Part shown: positions 25,055 to 37,182 of the stretch, one piece after another
Position numbering within the stretch: position 1 is the first letter of the stretch
Layout of the letters: each line of letters opens with the position of its first letter
Source: Rhizophagus clarus
Lineage: Eukaryota > Glomeromycota > Glomeromycetes > Glomerales > Glomeraceae
Assembly: GCA_015698045.1 (NCBI GenBank)
Contig: BLAL01000013.1
Location: forward strand, 496,001 to 560,000
DNA: 64,000 nt
Direction: 5' to 3'
The notes under the pieces: generated by a model
Seen by the model: the letters and a program-made list of their open reading frames with translations, nothing else
Database searches by the model: none
What the model was told of the DNA's origin: nothing
Program-made: the position numbers and the translations under genes

Positions 25055-26286
25055 TATAACTAAAAAAAAAAAAAAGAAATAATCTCTCTAGGAATATATA
25101 AATAGATAATAATTTTCATTAAATCTATTGTTTATGATTTAGCGTGATAATTATCATTTTGTCACTGTATGTACAGTATATTACAGTAATAGAATAATTG
25201 GAAAAAAAAAAAAAAAGTGATGATTTTTCAAAAATAATAAAAGATCTCGAATCTCGATTATAAATTACTTTTTTCGATTTTTTTTTTTTTTTTTTTGCTA
25301 CGAAATTCCAAATCAAAGTTCGTTAAAATGGTTTAATTCAGTATATTGATTCTTTAAATTTTATTACGAAATAAATAAATATTACGTCTTTGTCTATCAA
25401 CAATAATTTTTGGCTAACATGATCTGCGCCTCATGTTATATTTTAATTTGTCAATTCAATTTCCGACCAATTGAAATTTCATTGTTGATGAACACCTTAC
25501 GCTTGAATTTACTTTATAGGAATTTTCTATAACAAATTGCAGATTTATAATTATATTGATAAAGCATACAGTTTTCGTTCTTTTGAAACTCTTTTCTAGC
25601 TTTTCTGGTAATTACATAATTGCCATAAAGGTACAGTTATGCTGTTATAAATTACGTAGCGTTCCTTCTTCCATTTCACCGCAGTCATAAAAATATTATT
25701 TGGTTCAGGGAAATCTGCATTTATTTTAATTCTAATCCTTTCGCCCTCAACATTAGTTTGTTTTCAACTGTTTCTATGAGTTGGCACTAAAATGAAGATG
25801 AACATGGCATGGCTTTTCTGAGATATCCCATGCTTGGTCAGTTTTCCCATATAAGATAACTAAGAGAAACGACATGGAGGCTCAAATGTCGTTCCTCGAC
25901 CAATAACTATAACCAGAAATGAGGTTCCACGATTGTCAAAGTGATATTTTGATTGATTAACCGGTTAAAAATGGTTATTCTAAGTTATGATTAGAGTTTA
26001 ATTTAGTTATTTTGGCCAAAAACAAACGGATCATCGTCTTCTATCTCATAAACTGAAACTATTTTTTATGTATAAATCGGAAATTTTATTATATATCATT
26101 GGAAAAACAACTTGGATAATCACAACATGACGTATGTATTAGATAGTTTAAAAATAAATTTTCTTATCAATGTTTTTAAATAGTTATATCTACTGTATCT
26201 TAAAAGTCTTAATTGTTAAAAACATGAAATCATTAAAAAGTACTAATGAATTAATATCTTAATAATTTAACTTATTAATACAACAT
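25055..26286. other. Spacer after the duplication
   Basis: Begins with A-runs (25061-25076, 25202-25216) and a 20-nt T-run near 25280. No gene or clear element seen. Confidence 0.4.
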
Positions 26287-26586
26287 TTAATTATTTCTCA
26301 TAGAACTGATAGGTTGTTTACTATTATGTGAAATTATTTGTCTTAAATCTTGAATCACTTGCTGAAGTCCTTGTAATGTTAACTTTTCGTCATTAGTCGT
26401 TGAAGTTGATTTCTGTCCACTTTTATTGATTATTGAACCTGGAGTACTACTTCTATGCTGATGATTAATCGTACAGTATATTCATCATTGGTTGGTTGTA
26501 CTATTTCGTGTTCGTGATCATATTGATATTGATTATTATTATAATTATGGTGATTTTTATCACTATGTTTATTTTTATTCCATCTA
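26287..26586 (-). pseudogene. Frameshifted 3' coding fragment, Asn/Gln-rich
   Basis: On the minus strand, after a good acceptor (T-run, then GTCTACAG at 26587), a frame reads RWNKNKHSDKNHHNYNNN and then QYDHEHEIVQPTNDEYTV. The sense then continues in another frame from about 26460 as HQHRSSTPGS, later LTLQGLQQVIQDLRQIISH, to a stop at 26287. Two coherent frames in order suggest a single-base indel in an old exon. Family not recognised; it could also be one real exon plus a misread junction. Confidence 0.35.
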
Positions 26587-29207
26587 CTGTAGACAAAAAA
26601 AAACCTATAAGAAAACCCATCCCTACCGGAAGGTATTATTCCTGAAGTTTTCTATATTTAATAAAGAAACGTTAGATTGTGTTATAACTTAAAGAATTTA
26701 TATCAACTTATTTTTGTGTTCCAATTATCGTTAATTGTATCATACAATAGACCTATAAATGAAATTATTATAATTAGATTATTTAGATAGTAGATCATAA
26801 TATATATGTGTGCATATACTGTATTAATATTGCAAAATTAGCCATGATTACGATTATTCACCTCATTTAATGCTAATATTTTACCATAATCATAACCACC
26901 TAATAATGAATAAATTATTAACAAAAAAAAAAAAATCGAATAATTTATAGTTATTGGATGGGGAGTAGATATATCTGTCGAAGGCCACAGTCATTAGGAA
27001 TGATATGGCGACTAGAAATCAATGCTACTAATAATAACTTTAATATTTGAAATATCGGCTATTAAAATCCGCATATTCTTAATCGCCTGAGCGATAATAA
27101 ATAATATTTCAGGCAAGTACAGTAATACAGAACGGTACATGGTAACTGATTTCTTCGTATAAAAATAACGTATTGCACTTTCACGTATGCGGAAAATAGT
27201 TAATTAACCACTCCATAAATCACTATAATTTGAGTATTAAATGCGACAGAAATATCAAGATAAAAAAAATATCTTCTAGCATCATAATATGTCCCTCTCG
27301 TTGTTAGTATAAAGTGTCATTTATACGGAATCTAATTGCTTCCGAAAAAACACGTACAATAAAGTATTAAAATTCAATGTCTCGATTTTTTTAATAAGAT
27401 TAGATCCTTTATTTAACATGATTCCAAATAATTACTAACTTCATTATAAAAATGTAAACGTCTTATCTTATAGCGCTGCATATAGGATACTCTAGTTATA
27501 TTGAATAGTACCCATGGGTACTATGTGAGGTGTCGTATTGGCTAATTGGACGCATTAAATAATGGTTATGTAGCTTATATTGTATGAATGGATTTTGTGC
27601 ACTTTTAATAATAATGATCATATGATATAATCATGAATATTTATATAATTTTGTGCAATTAAACAAATAAATAAAGTCAACGATAAATCGGATCATGAAA
27701 AAAAATTTTTTTTCGTCTACAAACTGAGCATTAGTTGGGAATTATTTTTTGACCAGTAAAGTAATTGTTGAAGCTTTAAGAGAAACTTAAATATTTACAA
27801 AATCAAGATGAAAAAAAATAAAACACTTGTAAAAAGTATTAAATATTATAAATTTAAACTCTTAAATAACTTTAAAAGATTTCAACTATTCTTATCTAAT
27901 TTACTTTCTAATTTAATAGATATGTTTTTGTTAATAGTTTAATATTTTAACCAGAATATTTAATTAGTTATCCAGCTGAAACAGATTATATCGACTTAAT
28001 AGTGCGCTGATCAATGTAAAATCACATTGTTCTGTGACAGATCATATGCCTAACCTCGACCAATCATAGTGACAGTCGATCAATCGTTTTACAAATTGAC
28101 TTTTTGATTTTTTTTTCATTAATATTTTTTTTTTCGCTTAAACATTTTAACATTTTTTTGTTTAAATATTTTTATTTTATTCACTCATTTCATTAACCAA
28201 CTCGTTTATTTTTTTTTTTATTTTTGTTTGAAGAAGTTAAGCGTTTTGTCTGCAAAGAATTACGACAAGTCGACAAAGTCAGAAACCTTCCCAAATAGAA
28301 TTGCTAAGTAAACAATAAGTTATTTTCATGTTTTTGCATATTATATTCTAATTTTCGGTAATAATTTATTGTTTTTTTTTCTTTTTAGCCTGTTCAAATA
28401 CATTAGTTGTTATTCATATTATGGTTATTTCTTGAGGTACGTCTTTAAATTACTTCTTTAGTGATTAGTGGTCTGCTTTTACTGAAGGAGGTAAAGGCTA
28501 TGTACCCTCCCCTCTGAAAGAATGTAATTTCCTATAGGTGAAGAATGTGGTTCCCTACCTTCTATCTTTGTTAGTTCCTTGCGATGTTAGTCCGAATGCG
28601 TGACCTCTAACAAACTATTGCATGTCGATGATAGATATTAACCTGATATTGGGAGACACATAAATATTATGTTTAATAATAAATAATATGAACACTCACA
28701 TGAGTCTTAATGTAATTTAATTCATGTATATTGTCCTTTAAACCTCTTAAATAATAAAATAATTTTTAAAACAAAATTGTAATCAAAAATAATATTTTGA
28801 AAACGCATGTCTATTTTAATTGATAATCTATTTTATGCGTAATAAAAATGTATGCTTTGCGCGTCTAAAGTTTTCTAAACCAACGTAAAAGTTATTTTTT
28901 TTTTTTTACAAATGATAATAATTGAGGAAATTGGAAATTATTCAAAAAATGACAGTGTTATTTATAAACAGAAGAACGAAAAAGGAATAATCAATCGAAG
29001 TTTTACTTATATAATAATTGAAGTAGGAAAGTATCCTGATAGAAAGATTCTTCTACTCGTGTACTGGAATTCCTGATAAAATACAAACAAAATGGGGACA
29101 TGGAGAAGGAACAATGTAGTTCAATGTATAATTACTTATCAAGGAAATAGACCTTTGAATATATTATAACACGCAATAAATCATTAAGTATGATTATTTT
29201 AATACAA
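26587..29207. other. Long spacer, possible non-coding transcript near 28240-28660
   Basis: Mostly AT-rich with no ORF of interest. The part 28240-28660 is less AT-rich, contains a potential acceptor (T-run then CTTTTTAGCC at 28381-28391) and lacks long open frames. It could be a non-coding exon or an old element. Otherwise nothing seen. Confidence 0.3.
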
Positions 29208-29375
29208 AAAAAAAAAAAAAATACCAAAGAAACAAATAATGAAAAATGTTTATTGTGGGTTAGATCGTTTATTCCATAATCTTATTTAATCGGGAAACCA
29301 TTCAAAGTCAAATCCATTAAACAGAATAATAGATTCATGGTCTTCAAGATTTTCATCCAACTTGTAAACTTATTT
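29208..29375 (-). repeat. Dispersed repeat, inverted third copy
   Basis: Reverse complement of this segment matches 14885-15055 and 21337-21510, including CTTGAAGACTATGA-type and TAACCCACAATAAACAT stretches. In this copy the reading frame on the minus strand is clean (ENLEDHESIILFNGFDFEW, then a stop), while the other two copies are interrupted. It may be the 3' end of a mobile element or gene family that was copied around. Confidence 0.55.
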
Positions 29376-30021
29376 ATTTTATTTAGAAAGAAAGAAATCG
29401 TTACATATCCAACTTGTAAACGAAAATACCACAAAATATATGAAATCACCGCAGGTGTAATCACATGATCATTTAATACCCTACGAATTATTTATTAAAT
29501 TCGAATACGGATTTCAAATTTTTCATTAAAGTACTTTATTTTCACAATTTACACAAATCACGCCCAGTTTCTTAACATCCTTTACATCATCTTTGCTTTT
29601 TATTATAAGCACCCATCTTTTTATTTTCTAATAAATTACCGTCAGAACTTGCATGATCAACCGTTACTCTTTTTCTCAATCAAGGGTTAATTAAGATTCC
29701 CAGAATTCGCGATAATTATATTTTTCATCTATACAAAGACTATTTATTTTTCTGTCCTAGAACGACATAAAGGGTTCTTAAATTCTTCTTTTAATCATAT
29801 GCTATGTGTTATTGTTAAAATATACAGTAAATAAAACTGAAAAAAAAAAAAATAAAATAAGATCCAATAAAATAATTTTAAAATAAATAACAAATAAATA
29901 AAGAATAGAAAAATAAACCAAATCAGCAGTCGTTACGTTTCTTGTACCCATGTTCTATAAATGAATGGAATCAGATGTTGATAACAAAGCCATCAATCAT
30001 GATTATAATTATTATATTACC
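29376..30021. other. Spacer downstream of the secreted protein gene
   Basis: A short stretch near 29362-29412 (TTTATTTTATTTAGAAAG, then GAAATCGTTACAT) recurs near 52264-52310. Nothing else recognised. Confidence 0.35.
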
Positions 30022-30651
30022 TTATAAATCATAATGAAGATTGGTAGGTGATTCGCGAGTTATAACTGTTGTTGTTGCAACTCCATTATATGATTCGAAG
30101 ATTTGTAAGATGGTTTTAGCATATTTAGAATCGTCACAACTCACAATATAGCTACCACCATCACTCTTTTTAACAAAATTCTCCATCTTCCTCATCTTAA
30201 TATTCATTTCACGAGAACATGAAAAACAATTTTCACAAATTCCGGGCCCACCCAACATATCTGCAATCCCATGACACTGCTCATCTCCTTTTTGAGCGCA
30301 ATGACAATTTGATGGGATTTTTTCACCTCTTTTTACAAATTTTTTCGCCACAATACCAAAAAAACACTCCTCTCGCGAAGTATAAATAAGTTCATCTTTC
30401 CGTTCATTCGAAGGACAATTATTTTTATGGGGACATTTTGGTTTGTAATGGTCGTTTTTTACTTTACAACAACTACATTTGTATTCTCTTCTTTTGCTAG
30501 TGCTAGGTCTATCTTCTTCAAATCTTTTCCAGGCAACAAAAAAAGGACTATCTAAATCTTTATAAGGATTGCTGTCGCTATTAACTAAAGAAATAAAGAC
30601 AAAAATCACTAAAAATAAACAAGAATAAACAAAAATTCGGGAAAAAATCAT
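30022..30651 (-). CDS. Secreted Cys-rich protein, 209 aa, unknown function
   Basis: Single open frame. Residues 1-25 form a signal peptide (charged start, hydrophobic VYSCLFLVIFVFISLV, then NS). The rest is hydrophilic, Lys-rich and carries 13 cysteines in clusters: CSCC near 59, C-x6-C, CHCAQKGDEQC and CENCFSC. No membrane segment or GPI-like tail, so it is probably released. The family is not recognised; the pairing of cysteines suggests disulfides or metal sites. The upstream side (30652-30790) has TATA-like TTTATATAATAAAA. It lies next to the array of small secreted peptides, so the region may be enriched for secreted products. An effector role is only a guess. Confidence 0.75.
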   Translation of the reverse strand: MIFSRIFVYSCLFLVIFVFISLVNSDSNPYKDLDSPFFVAWKRFEEDRPSTSKRREYKCSCCKVKNDHYKPKCPHKNNCPSNERKDELIYTSREECFFGIVAKKFVKRGEKIPSNCHCAQKGDEQCHGIADMLGGPGICENCFSCSREMNIKMRKMENFVKKSDGGSYIVSCDDSKYAKTILQIFESYNGVATTTVITRESPTNLHYDL

Positions 30652-31495
30652 TTTTTACGCAAATAAAAGCCCGGAGTTGAAAATCCGGACTCGTATTTTT
30701 GTTGCTGCATATAAATGCGAATACAATGCTTTATATAATAAAACGATAAGTCCGAATATTTCATTGCCGTTGCTGATCATACATATATTTTTCGGGGGGA
30801 GGGGCCATAAAACGTTACGGTCGTTACACTGAACTAGTTACCATTGACGTACAAATAAGGAAAAGGTTTGGTCATATGACGATCCTGAAAGATCAAAATG
30901 AAAATAATACAAAAAAAATCTCATAAACATGAAGCATGAGTTCGATTTTTGTAAAACGAATATATTGAGAGTAAGAAGCCGATTAATTAAAAGTTATAAT
31001 GTTGAAATATGTATTATTAGTAAAATAAGCTTTCATGAATACATATAGAATATCCCTATTTCTATTTTTTTATTTGCAAAAAAAAAACTCTCATGTATAA
31101 CGAGTAACGTGATATTTATTAAAAAAATCACTGATATAAGAATATTTTCGTGTAAAGACGACAGTGGTTTTGCTCGTTAAGGCTAATTGTTTAAGACTTT
31201 TAGTTTCGATATATGTATACGTCGTTTTTCATCAAATATTCACTACTTTCGTGATTATCTTCCTCAAGACCTCAACATTAATATTTAATAGATTCCATCT
31301 ACAGTAATGGGTGAATAACAGACAAAATACCTATTTAACATTAATGTACACAGTATTTTTTTACATATAATATAAAATATTAATAATTAGGAAAACGTTG
31401 CTCGTTTTGGCAGGTATAAAAGTTGATAGTCCTCAAGTAGATTATCGTTATAAATTCGGTATAATTCCAGAATCATTAAAAAAAATCGTAAATGG
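30652..31495. other. Spacer between secreted-protein gene and peptide array
   Basis: Contains the promoter of the minus-strand secreted protein. From about 31140 it resembles the region before array copy 4 (36400 onward), for example GGTATAAAAGTT near 31420 and 36800, so the duplicated unit is longer than the genes. Nothing else seen. Confidence 0.45.
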
Positions 31496-31729
31496 CTTAG
31501 TTTCATACAACTGCGGAGTGGCGGTGGCTACTTGGCCATCTTAAATTGGATAATATCAAAGTTAGCGTTAATAATAAACAAAAGAATTGTCACGTATATA
31601 AAAATAACGTAAGCGTATGCTTTTGCCTAAGCCATTGAATATGGCTTATTCGCGGATTTTTGATCACGATTTAATTCATTAAATCATGTCAAGTATTTCG
31701 CTACAATGTTTATTAAAAATAAAAAGCGT

Positions 31730-31737
31730 TATAAATA
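31730..31737 (+). promoter_or_regulatory. TATA box, peptide gene 1
   Basis: TATAAATA lies 133 nt before the ATG, inside a block (from about 31497) shared with copies 2 and 3: a GGAGTGGCGGTGGC-like motif, then the AAGCGTTATAAATA context. Copy 2 has the same box at 33477-33484; copy 3 has it twice (35426-35433 and 35444-35451). Copy 4 has lost it. Confidence 0.65.
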
Positions 31738-31862
31738 TTTGGTATTATATTTTACAGAAAGCAGTAAATTTGCTGAATTTTCATATTTAATAAAAACGAA
31801 ATTGATAAATCGAAATATAATCATCCTTTAAAACTTTCTAAAATAATTGAAAAGAAAAAAAA

Positions 31863-32081
31863 ATGAAGGCCAAAGTTTTTTTTACTATTTTCGTGATCGT
31901 CATTTCATCCCTTTCGACGGTTTCTGCATGTTAATCCTAGTTAAATGAAGCTTATTATTATATTACTGTTTTTCTTTTTTTTTCTAAAAAAAAAAAAAGA
32001 AAAATTTTAATTTTTTAAGACCAATCTTGTCCTCCTAATAAATGTGCTTCTGTTGCCGGTCAGTGTTTCTGTGAATTTTAA
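31863..32081 (+). CDS. Small secreted Cys-rich peptide 1 (two exons)
   Basis: Exons 31863-31929 and 32020-32081 give 42 aa; the intron is GT-AG in phase 1. The start MKAKVFFTIFVIVISS is a signal peptide with likely cleavage after VSA. The mature part is about 20 residues with four Cys spaced C-x4-C-x6-C-x-C (CPPNKC, then CFC). Too short for ordinary ORF finders. Copies at 33622 and 35571 keep the same intron position and phase, signal-peptide sequence and CxC ending, which strongly supports a real gene. Probably secreted and held by two disulfides. Function unknown; signalling, defence and effector roles are all possible. Confidence 0.75.
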
Positions 32082-33621
32082 ACAAGATAGTCAAGGTAAA
32101 TTAATTATATAGCGCGGAAAGATTTGATAATATATCATGTTATGATAATGGTTATAAATAGAATAAATCAATTAATTAAATAATTTAAAATACAATATTT
32201 TATTTTTCTAATTATCAGAATACTAGTATATCAATGCACATGTGACGTCTGGATTTTGATTGCTCAGTTGAATTGAATGTCTTGTTACTTTAAAAAAAAA
32301 AAATAGGCTAATATAATTTTCTTAAAATAATATATAAAATTTTAGAATAAGTATACTTAGAATTAAATTTAAAATAATAATTAATGTAATATCATAATAA
32401 AATATAAAAACGTTTACATTGTACATCAATATTTCACCCATCTGTGTTGATGTGTTCAATTTTATTTTGTTCACTTACAATCTCCTAATGCAAAAATGTA
32501 TTTCTTAATTTAAACTAGCGGTTTCGGTTTTAAACCGCAGTTTTCAGCCAAAACTGAAACTGACCGATAAAACTGAACCACAAACTGAATAAATATTATT
32601 AGTAAGTGTCAATTATTTTTATTTAATCATATCATTTAAATTTACATAATTTTTCCTTACAAAAATTGTACCGATTTTGTTATTTTTCGAATATAGAATC
32701 ACGTGCAAAATAAGTAAATTTGCACCGCGCAAATTAACGTTAATTTTTGCTTATAATTTTAAAAATGACTATACTATGGACATGTTTTTTTTGGAATATA
32801 TTATGAAATATTGACAATTAACTAATGGTTTTTATGGTTTTTTTTTATATATAAACCCGACCGGCCGATAACCGGACCAGTGTGACCAAATTTTTGGCAT
32901 CCCTAATTTAATCATAATGATTTATATTAACATATAGATACTGTACTGTCGGAATTCCCTAATTACTATATTACAACACACTTATATTAATTGGGATGAT
33001 GTAGTAAAAAAAGATTTATTAAATAATTTATTCTTGAGGAACAATAATCATAAATAGTCGAAAATGATAAGAAAAGTCGAAACTTTTCATTACTTTATAA
33101 GATAGTTAAAGATTATGATTAAGAAATTTAATAGAACATTAATATCGGATATAGTATTTTTTTTTTATATATAACAAAATAATAATAAGGACAAGACAGC
33201 AATAGATAGGGTATACAATATTGTTCACATAAACTATAAGAATCATTAAAATTGTAAATGACTTAGTTTTTATACAACTGCGGGGTGACGATAGCATCAT
33301 ATTAATAATGAACAAAAGAATTTGCCACGTATAAAAGTAATGTAAGCCCATGCTTTTGCCTAAGCCAAGCCAATAAATATGGCTTATCCACGGATTTCAG
33401 GCTTATTTGATTACGATTTAATTCATTGAATCGTGTCAAGCACTTCGCCACAATGTTCATTGAAAATAAAAAACGTTATAAATATTTGATGTTATATTTT
33501 ACAAAAAGTACTGTAATAAATTTGTAAAAATACTGAAATTTCATATTTGACAAAAACATAATTGATAAATCAAAATATAATCATCTTTAAACCTTTCTAC
33601 AAATAATTGAAAAGAAAAAAA
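32082..33621. other. Spacer between peptide genes 1 and 2
   Basis: The first 150 bases are the shared 3' flank of the array unit (GATAGTCAAGGTAAA near 32086). Segment 32512-32912 is less AT-rich, with AAACCG and CGGTTT motifs and CCGACCGGCCGATAACC, and may be an old element; I could not define its ends. The shared upstream block of peptide 2 starts near 33230. Confidence 0.4.
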
Positions 33622-33848
33622 ATGATGGTCAAAGTTTTTTTTACTATTTTCGTAATCATCACTTCGGCCATAGCGTCATCGGTTCCGCCGGATGATAAAG
33701 GTTAATAGTTAAATAAAGCTTATTATTATTTTAATTTTTTCTTTTTCTTTTTTTAAAATAATTTTTTTTTTTTTTAGGTGAATGTCCTCCCGGCTGTGTT
33801 GGTCCTCTTCCTCCTCTTGGTCAATGTATCTGTCCAGGTCCTAGTTAA
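33622..33848 (+). CDS. Small secreted Cys-rich peptide 2 (two exons)
   Basis: Exons 33622-33700 and 33778-33848 give 49 aa; intron in phase 1 at the same place as in its paralogues, acceptor after a long T-run. The signal peptide MMVKVFFTIFVIITSAIA is followed by a short acidic linker (PPDDKGE). The Cys module is C-x3-C-x9-C-x-C (CPPGC, a Pro/Gly/Leu-rich loop, then CIC). The ending PGPS extends past the last Cys. Compared with copy 1 the signal sequence is conserved while the mature part differs strongly, a pattern often seen in rapidly evolving secreted peptides. Confidence 0.75.
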
Positions 33849-35570
33849 AAGGTAAAATTATATAGTACGGAAAATTGGATTTTCTCGTATTGGAAAATGA
33901 CTTTATATTTTTTAGAATAATATATGAAATCCTATAAATAAAACAATTTTATCATTTTTATAGTAAGTATATTTAGAAATTAACTTGTTTAGATTAAAAT
34001 GTTCATGTAACAAATCATTATAGTTTAGAATTTAAATTTTATCGAAATGTTATCTATTATGACTAAATTGGTTTGATACTTTGAAATCAAAATAATTTAT
34101 GCTACATTATCTTTATTATAATTTTTATAATTCTAAAATTACACAAGTAGCAGCGAATATTACAAATAACATTTATATTGTGCATAATTCCCTCAACGTA
34201 CAAAAAGCTTGGCACGTGATTCACGCTATTTGACTGTGATTAGTGTTCTTATCCTTCTTAATGTCAACGTTAACATCCACCTGTAAAAATAAAAATAATG
34301 TCAACGTTAACTTTAAAAGTAACTTCTTTGCCTAAAATTAACTTCCCTATTCCTTACCTAATCCTAAGCAAACTCAGATAAATGTTCGGTACATAAATTA
34401 AATCTAGATTTATTTATAGTCTCTCTATTTTATAATTATAATTTTTAATCTTATGTTAATTACTGTATAAAATTAACGGTCAGCTTTAATTTACTTTAAA
34501 AGTTCAAATGATTTCATCTTTATTTTTACCATTTAAATTTCATCACAAAATTTATTAGATCGCACTTATAATATGAATAAAATTTATGAAATTTTGACAT
34601 TTGTATTCTATCATAAACGATAATTATGACATTTCAGAACTTGAAAACATAATAATTATGAACGACAAAAAATTAGGGTTGAGTTCCGGGCAGAGTTAAA
34701 AAATGCCTGAAATTCGTCCTAATGCTTGGTGATATTGTGCAATTTATAAAAGAATATTGTCAATTTTAAGAGTTTAAGAGCTATAAAACAATCATGAGTA
34801 ACCCAAATAAATGATACACAAAGCGATGCACTACCCAGTTTGTGATATTCTTAACATGAATACAAAGAAATATTCAATCTTAAATTGTTCAATAAAGAAA
34901 TGAAATAAAATGAAATAAAATGAACTAAAAAATATGTTATTATATTGTATTACATTATATTGAGAGCCAATTAGGTAATGACGCAATTAAAAGAGCATTT
35001 GCATTAAAAAATTATAAATTCATAATATTTACAAAAACGACATGAATTTAGAACACAAATCAGGTAAAAATATACCGATATAGAAAAGTAATTTTGGGTA
35101 TAAAAATTTCATCATGATAGTGAACTTTTTTTTTTAAAAAATAAAAATCACATGGTATTTGTGTATCATAAGTTATGAGTCATTTTAAATTATAGATGGC
35201 TAAGTTTTATATAACAACTGTGAAGTGGCGGTGGCAACTTGGCTATCTTGAATTGGATGATGTCATTTAGAACGAATTGATAAAGAATAAAAATTTCCCA
35301 CATACAAACAATGTAAGCCTATTTTTTTTGCTAAGCCAATGCGGCTTATTTACCTTGGTCGATTACGTTTATTTTATTTGAACAATGTCAAGTATTTTGC
35401 CACAATGTTCATAGAAATAAAGTGTTATAAATATTGGATGTGTTATAAATATTGGATGTTATATTTTACAAAAAGTAATAAATTTGTAAAAATATTCTGA
35501 AATTTTCATATTTAATAAAAACAAATTGATAAATCGAAATATAATCATCCTTTAAAACTTTCTAAAAAAA
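33849..35570. other. Spacer between peptide genes 2 and 3
   Basis: AT-rich; holds a kinase N-terminal fragment (34965-35063, listed separately), a (AAATG)n-like tract near 34900-34925, and the upstream block of peptide 3 from about 35200. No other gene seen. Confidence 0.4.
34965..35063 (+). pseudogene. Kinase N-terminal fragment
   Basis: Reads NDAIKRAFALKN, matching NDAINGAFALID of the kinase pseudogene (10420) and the start region of kinases A and B. It is followed by a frame break and an EFRTQ-like remnant. No kinase body follows. Confidence 0.5.
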
Positions 35571-35803
35571 ATGAAGGCCAAAATTTTTTTTGCTATTTTC
35601 GTCATCATCACTTCGACCGTAGCGTCAACGGTTCCGTCGGATTCTGATGAAGGTTAACAATTAAATAAAACATTATTTATTACTCTTCAATTTCTCTTTT
35701 TTTTTTTTGTTTTACTAAAAAAAAATTATTATTTTAAGATTTTGTTCATTGTCCAGAAGGATGTATTCCTTTTGGTATTAACAAGTGCGACTGTTCTGCT
35801 TGA
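35571..35803 (+). CDS. Small secreted Cys-rich peptide 3 (two exons)
   Basis: Exons 35571-35652 and 35739-35803 give 48 aa, with the family's phase-1 intron. Signal peptide MKAKIFFAIFVIITSTVAS; then an acidic linker (PSDSDED) and a C-x3-C-x7-C-x-C module (CPEGC, then KCDC). The TATA box is duplicated by an 18-bp tandem repeat (GTTATAAATATTGGATGT) upstream. Linker and loop differ from copies 1 and 2, while the signal peptide, cysteine order and gene structure are kept. Confidence 0.75.
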
Positions 35804-37182
35804 TAAAACAGATAGTTAAAGTAAAATTATATATATATGGAAAATTGAATAATATGTTATCGTTTTCTTCCATAGATAGAATAAATCAATTAAATAAATT
35901 TAAAATACACGTTTTTTCAAATTGTCAGAATATTAACATACGCATCATGCGAGGGACTAATGTAATATTTTATGTTAATAAAAGCATATTTCAAATGAAG
36001 AAAATTTATTGACCGCACCAACATTATTGTCGTATTCCAAGTTCAATATCACAAACAAAATTTTCACCCACGTATTTTTTGTTACACCTGACGTGTAACA
36101 TTTATCTGAAAAAACGACTTTGAAAAATAAATAATATATAAGTATTTGTTACTTTATAGTAAGATTATAATGTAAATAAAACGATTTATATTTTTCATAT
36201 TATGAAATTTTATTGAAAATGGTAATTATATAACCAAATTGATTTGATACTTTTTCTCTAGTTTGATTGAATGATTTGATCCAGTTAACATGGCAAATAT
36301 TTTACCAAGAAAATAAATACACGTGTGATAACTACTTCTTATTTGTATTGTGCATAACTTCCATAAAAAAAAAAGTTCGGCCACGTTTGATCGTGGTTTG
36401 TTAAGGCTTATAGGTTAAGATTTTTTGGAACTTTTGGTCTCAAGATATAAAGTAAGTTGTATGTAGACGTGTTGAAATTTCGATTACTTTCAAAAGGTTA
36501 AAATTTCCATTAAATTCCTATTAATTAATATTTTTAATAATTGAAAATAGTCGAAAAAGATATGATTTTGATAATTCAAAATGCTCATAACTATTTTAAA
36601 ACCCAGAATTTCTCATAAATTCATAATTTCATGAAAAGTTCGATTTATGATAAAAATAGAAACTTTTTAAAATTTTCACTATTTTATAATTGTTTTCCTC
36701 AAGATTTTATCATATCATCCCAATATGCAGTATTTCTTTCTAATTTTACATATAATAATAAAATAATGATAAGGCCAACGTTATTCGCTTTGGTAGGTAT
36801 AAAAGTTCAATTAGATTGTATAATATGTTCGTATAAGATTCTAATTCTTAAACCTTGATTAATCTGATTAAATTATGAAAATCACTAAATGACTTAGTTT
36901 ATACAATTGGCAGAGTGGCAGTGGCCAACTTAGCCATCTCAGATTGGAAGATATGAAATTGTTGCTGTCATTTAGAACGCATAATTCATTGAAACGCGTT
37001 AAGTACTTTGTCACAATGTTCATTGTAAATAAAAAGCGTTTTTACAAATTTATTACTTCCTGTAAAAAAAAAAATTTTTATTACTCTGAATTTTTCATAC
37101 TTAATAAAATAAACTGAAATTAATAAATCTAAATAGAGTCTATTCCAATATCCTAAACTTCAGGAAATTATTGAAAAAAAAT
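35804..37182. other. Spacer between peptide genes 3 and 4
   Basis: The 3' flank of unit 3 ends near 36000 and the homologous upstream part of unit 4 begins near 36380. No other gene seen; open frames of 75 codons here (35785 and 36631) overlap repeat flanks and look accidental. Confidence 0.4.

Noticed and set aside
29282..29464. 60-codon minus-strand frame
   Set aside because: Another frame of the same strand carries the sense shared with the dispersed repeat; this one is its shadow.
31863..35803. Idea that the small Cys peptides are toxins
   Set aside because: Only the size and Cys pattern suggest it; there is no homology or activity evidence, so no such function is assigned.
35785..36012. 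75-codon frame over the end of peptide gene 3
   Set aside because: It overlaps the second exon of the peptide gene in another frame and continues into the repeat flank.
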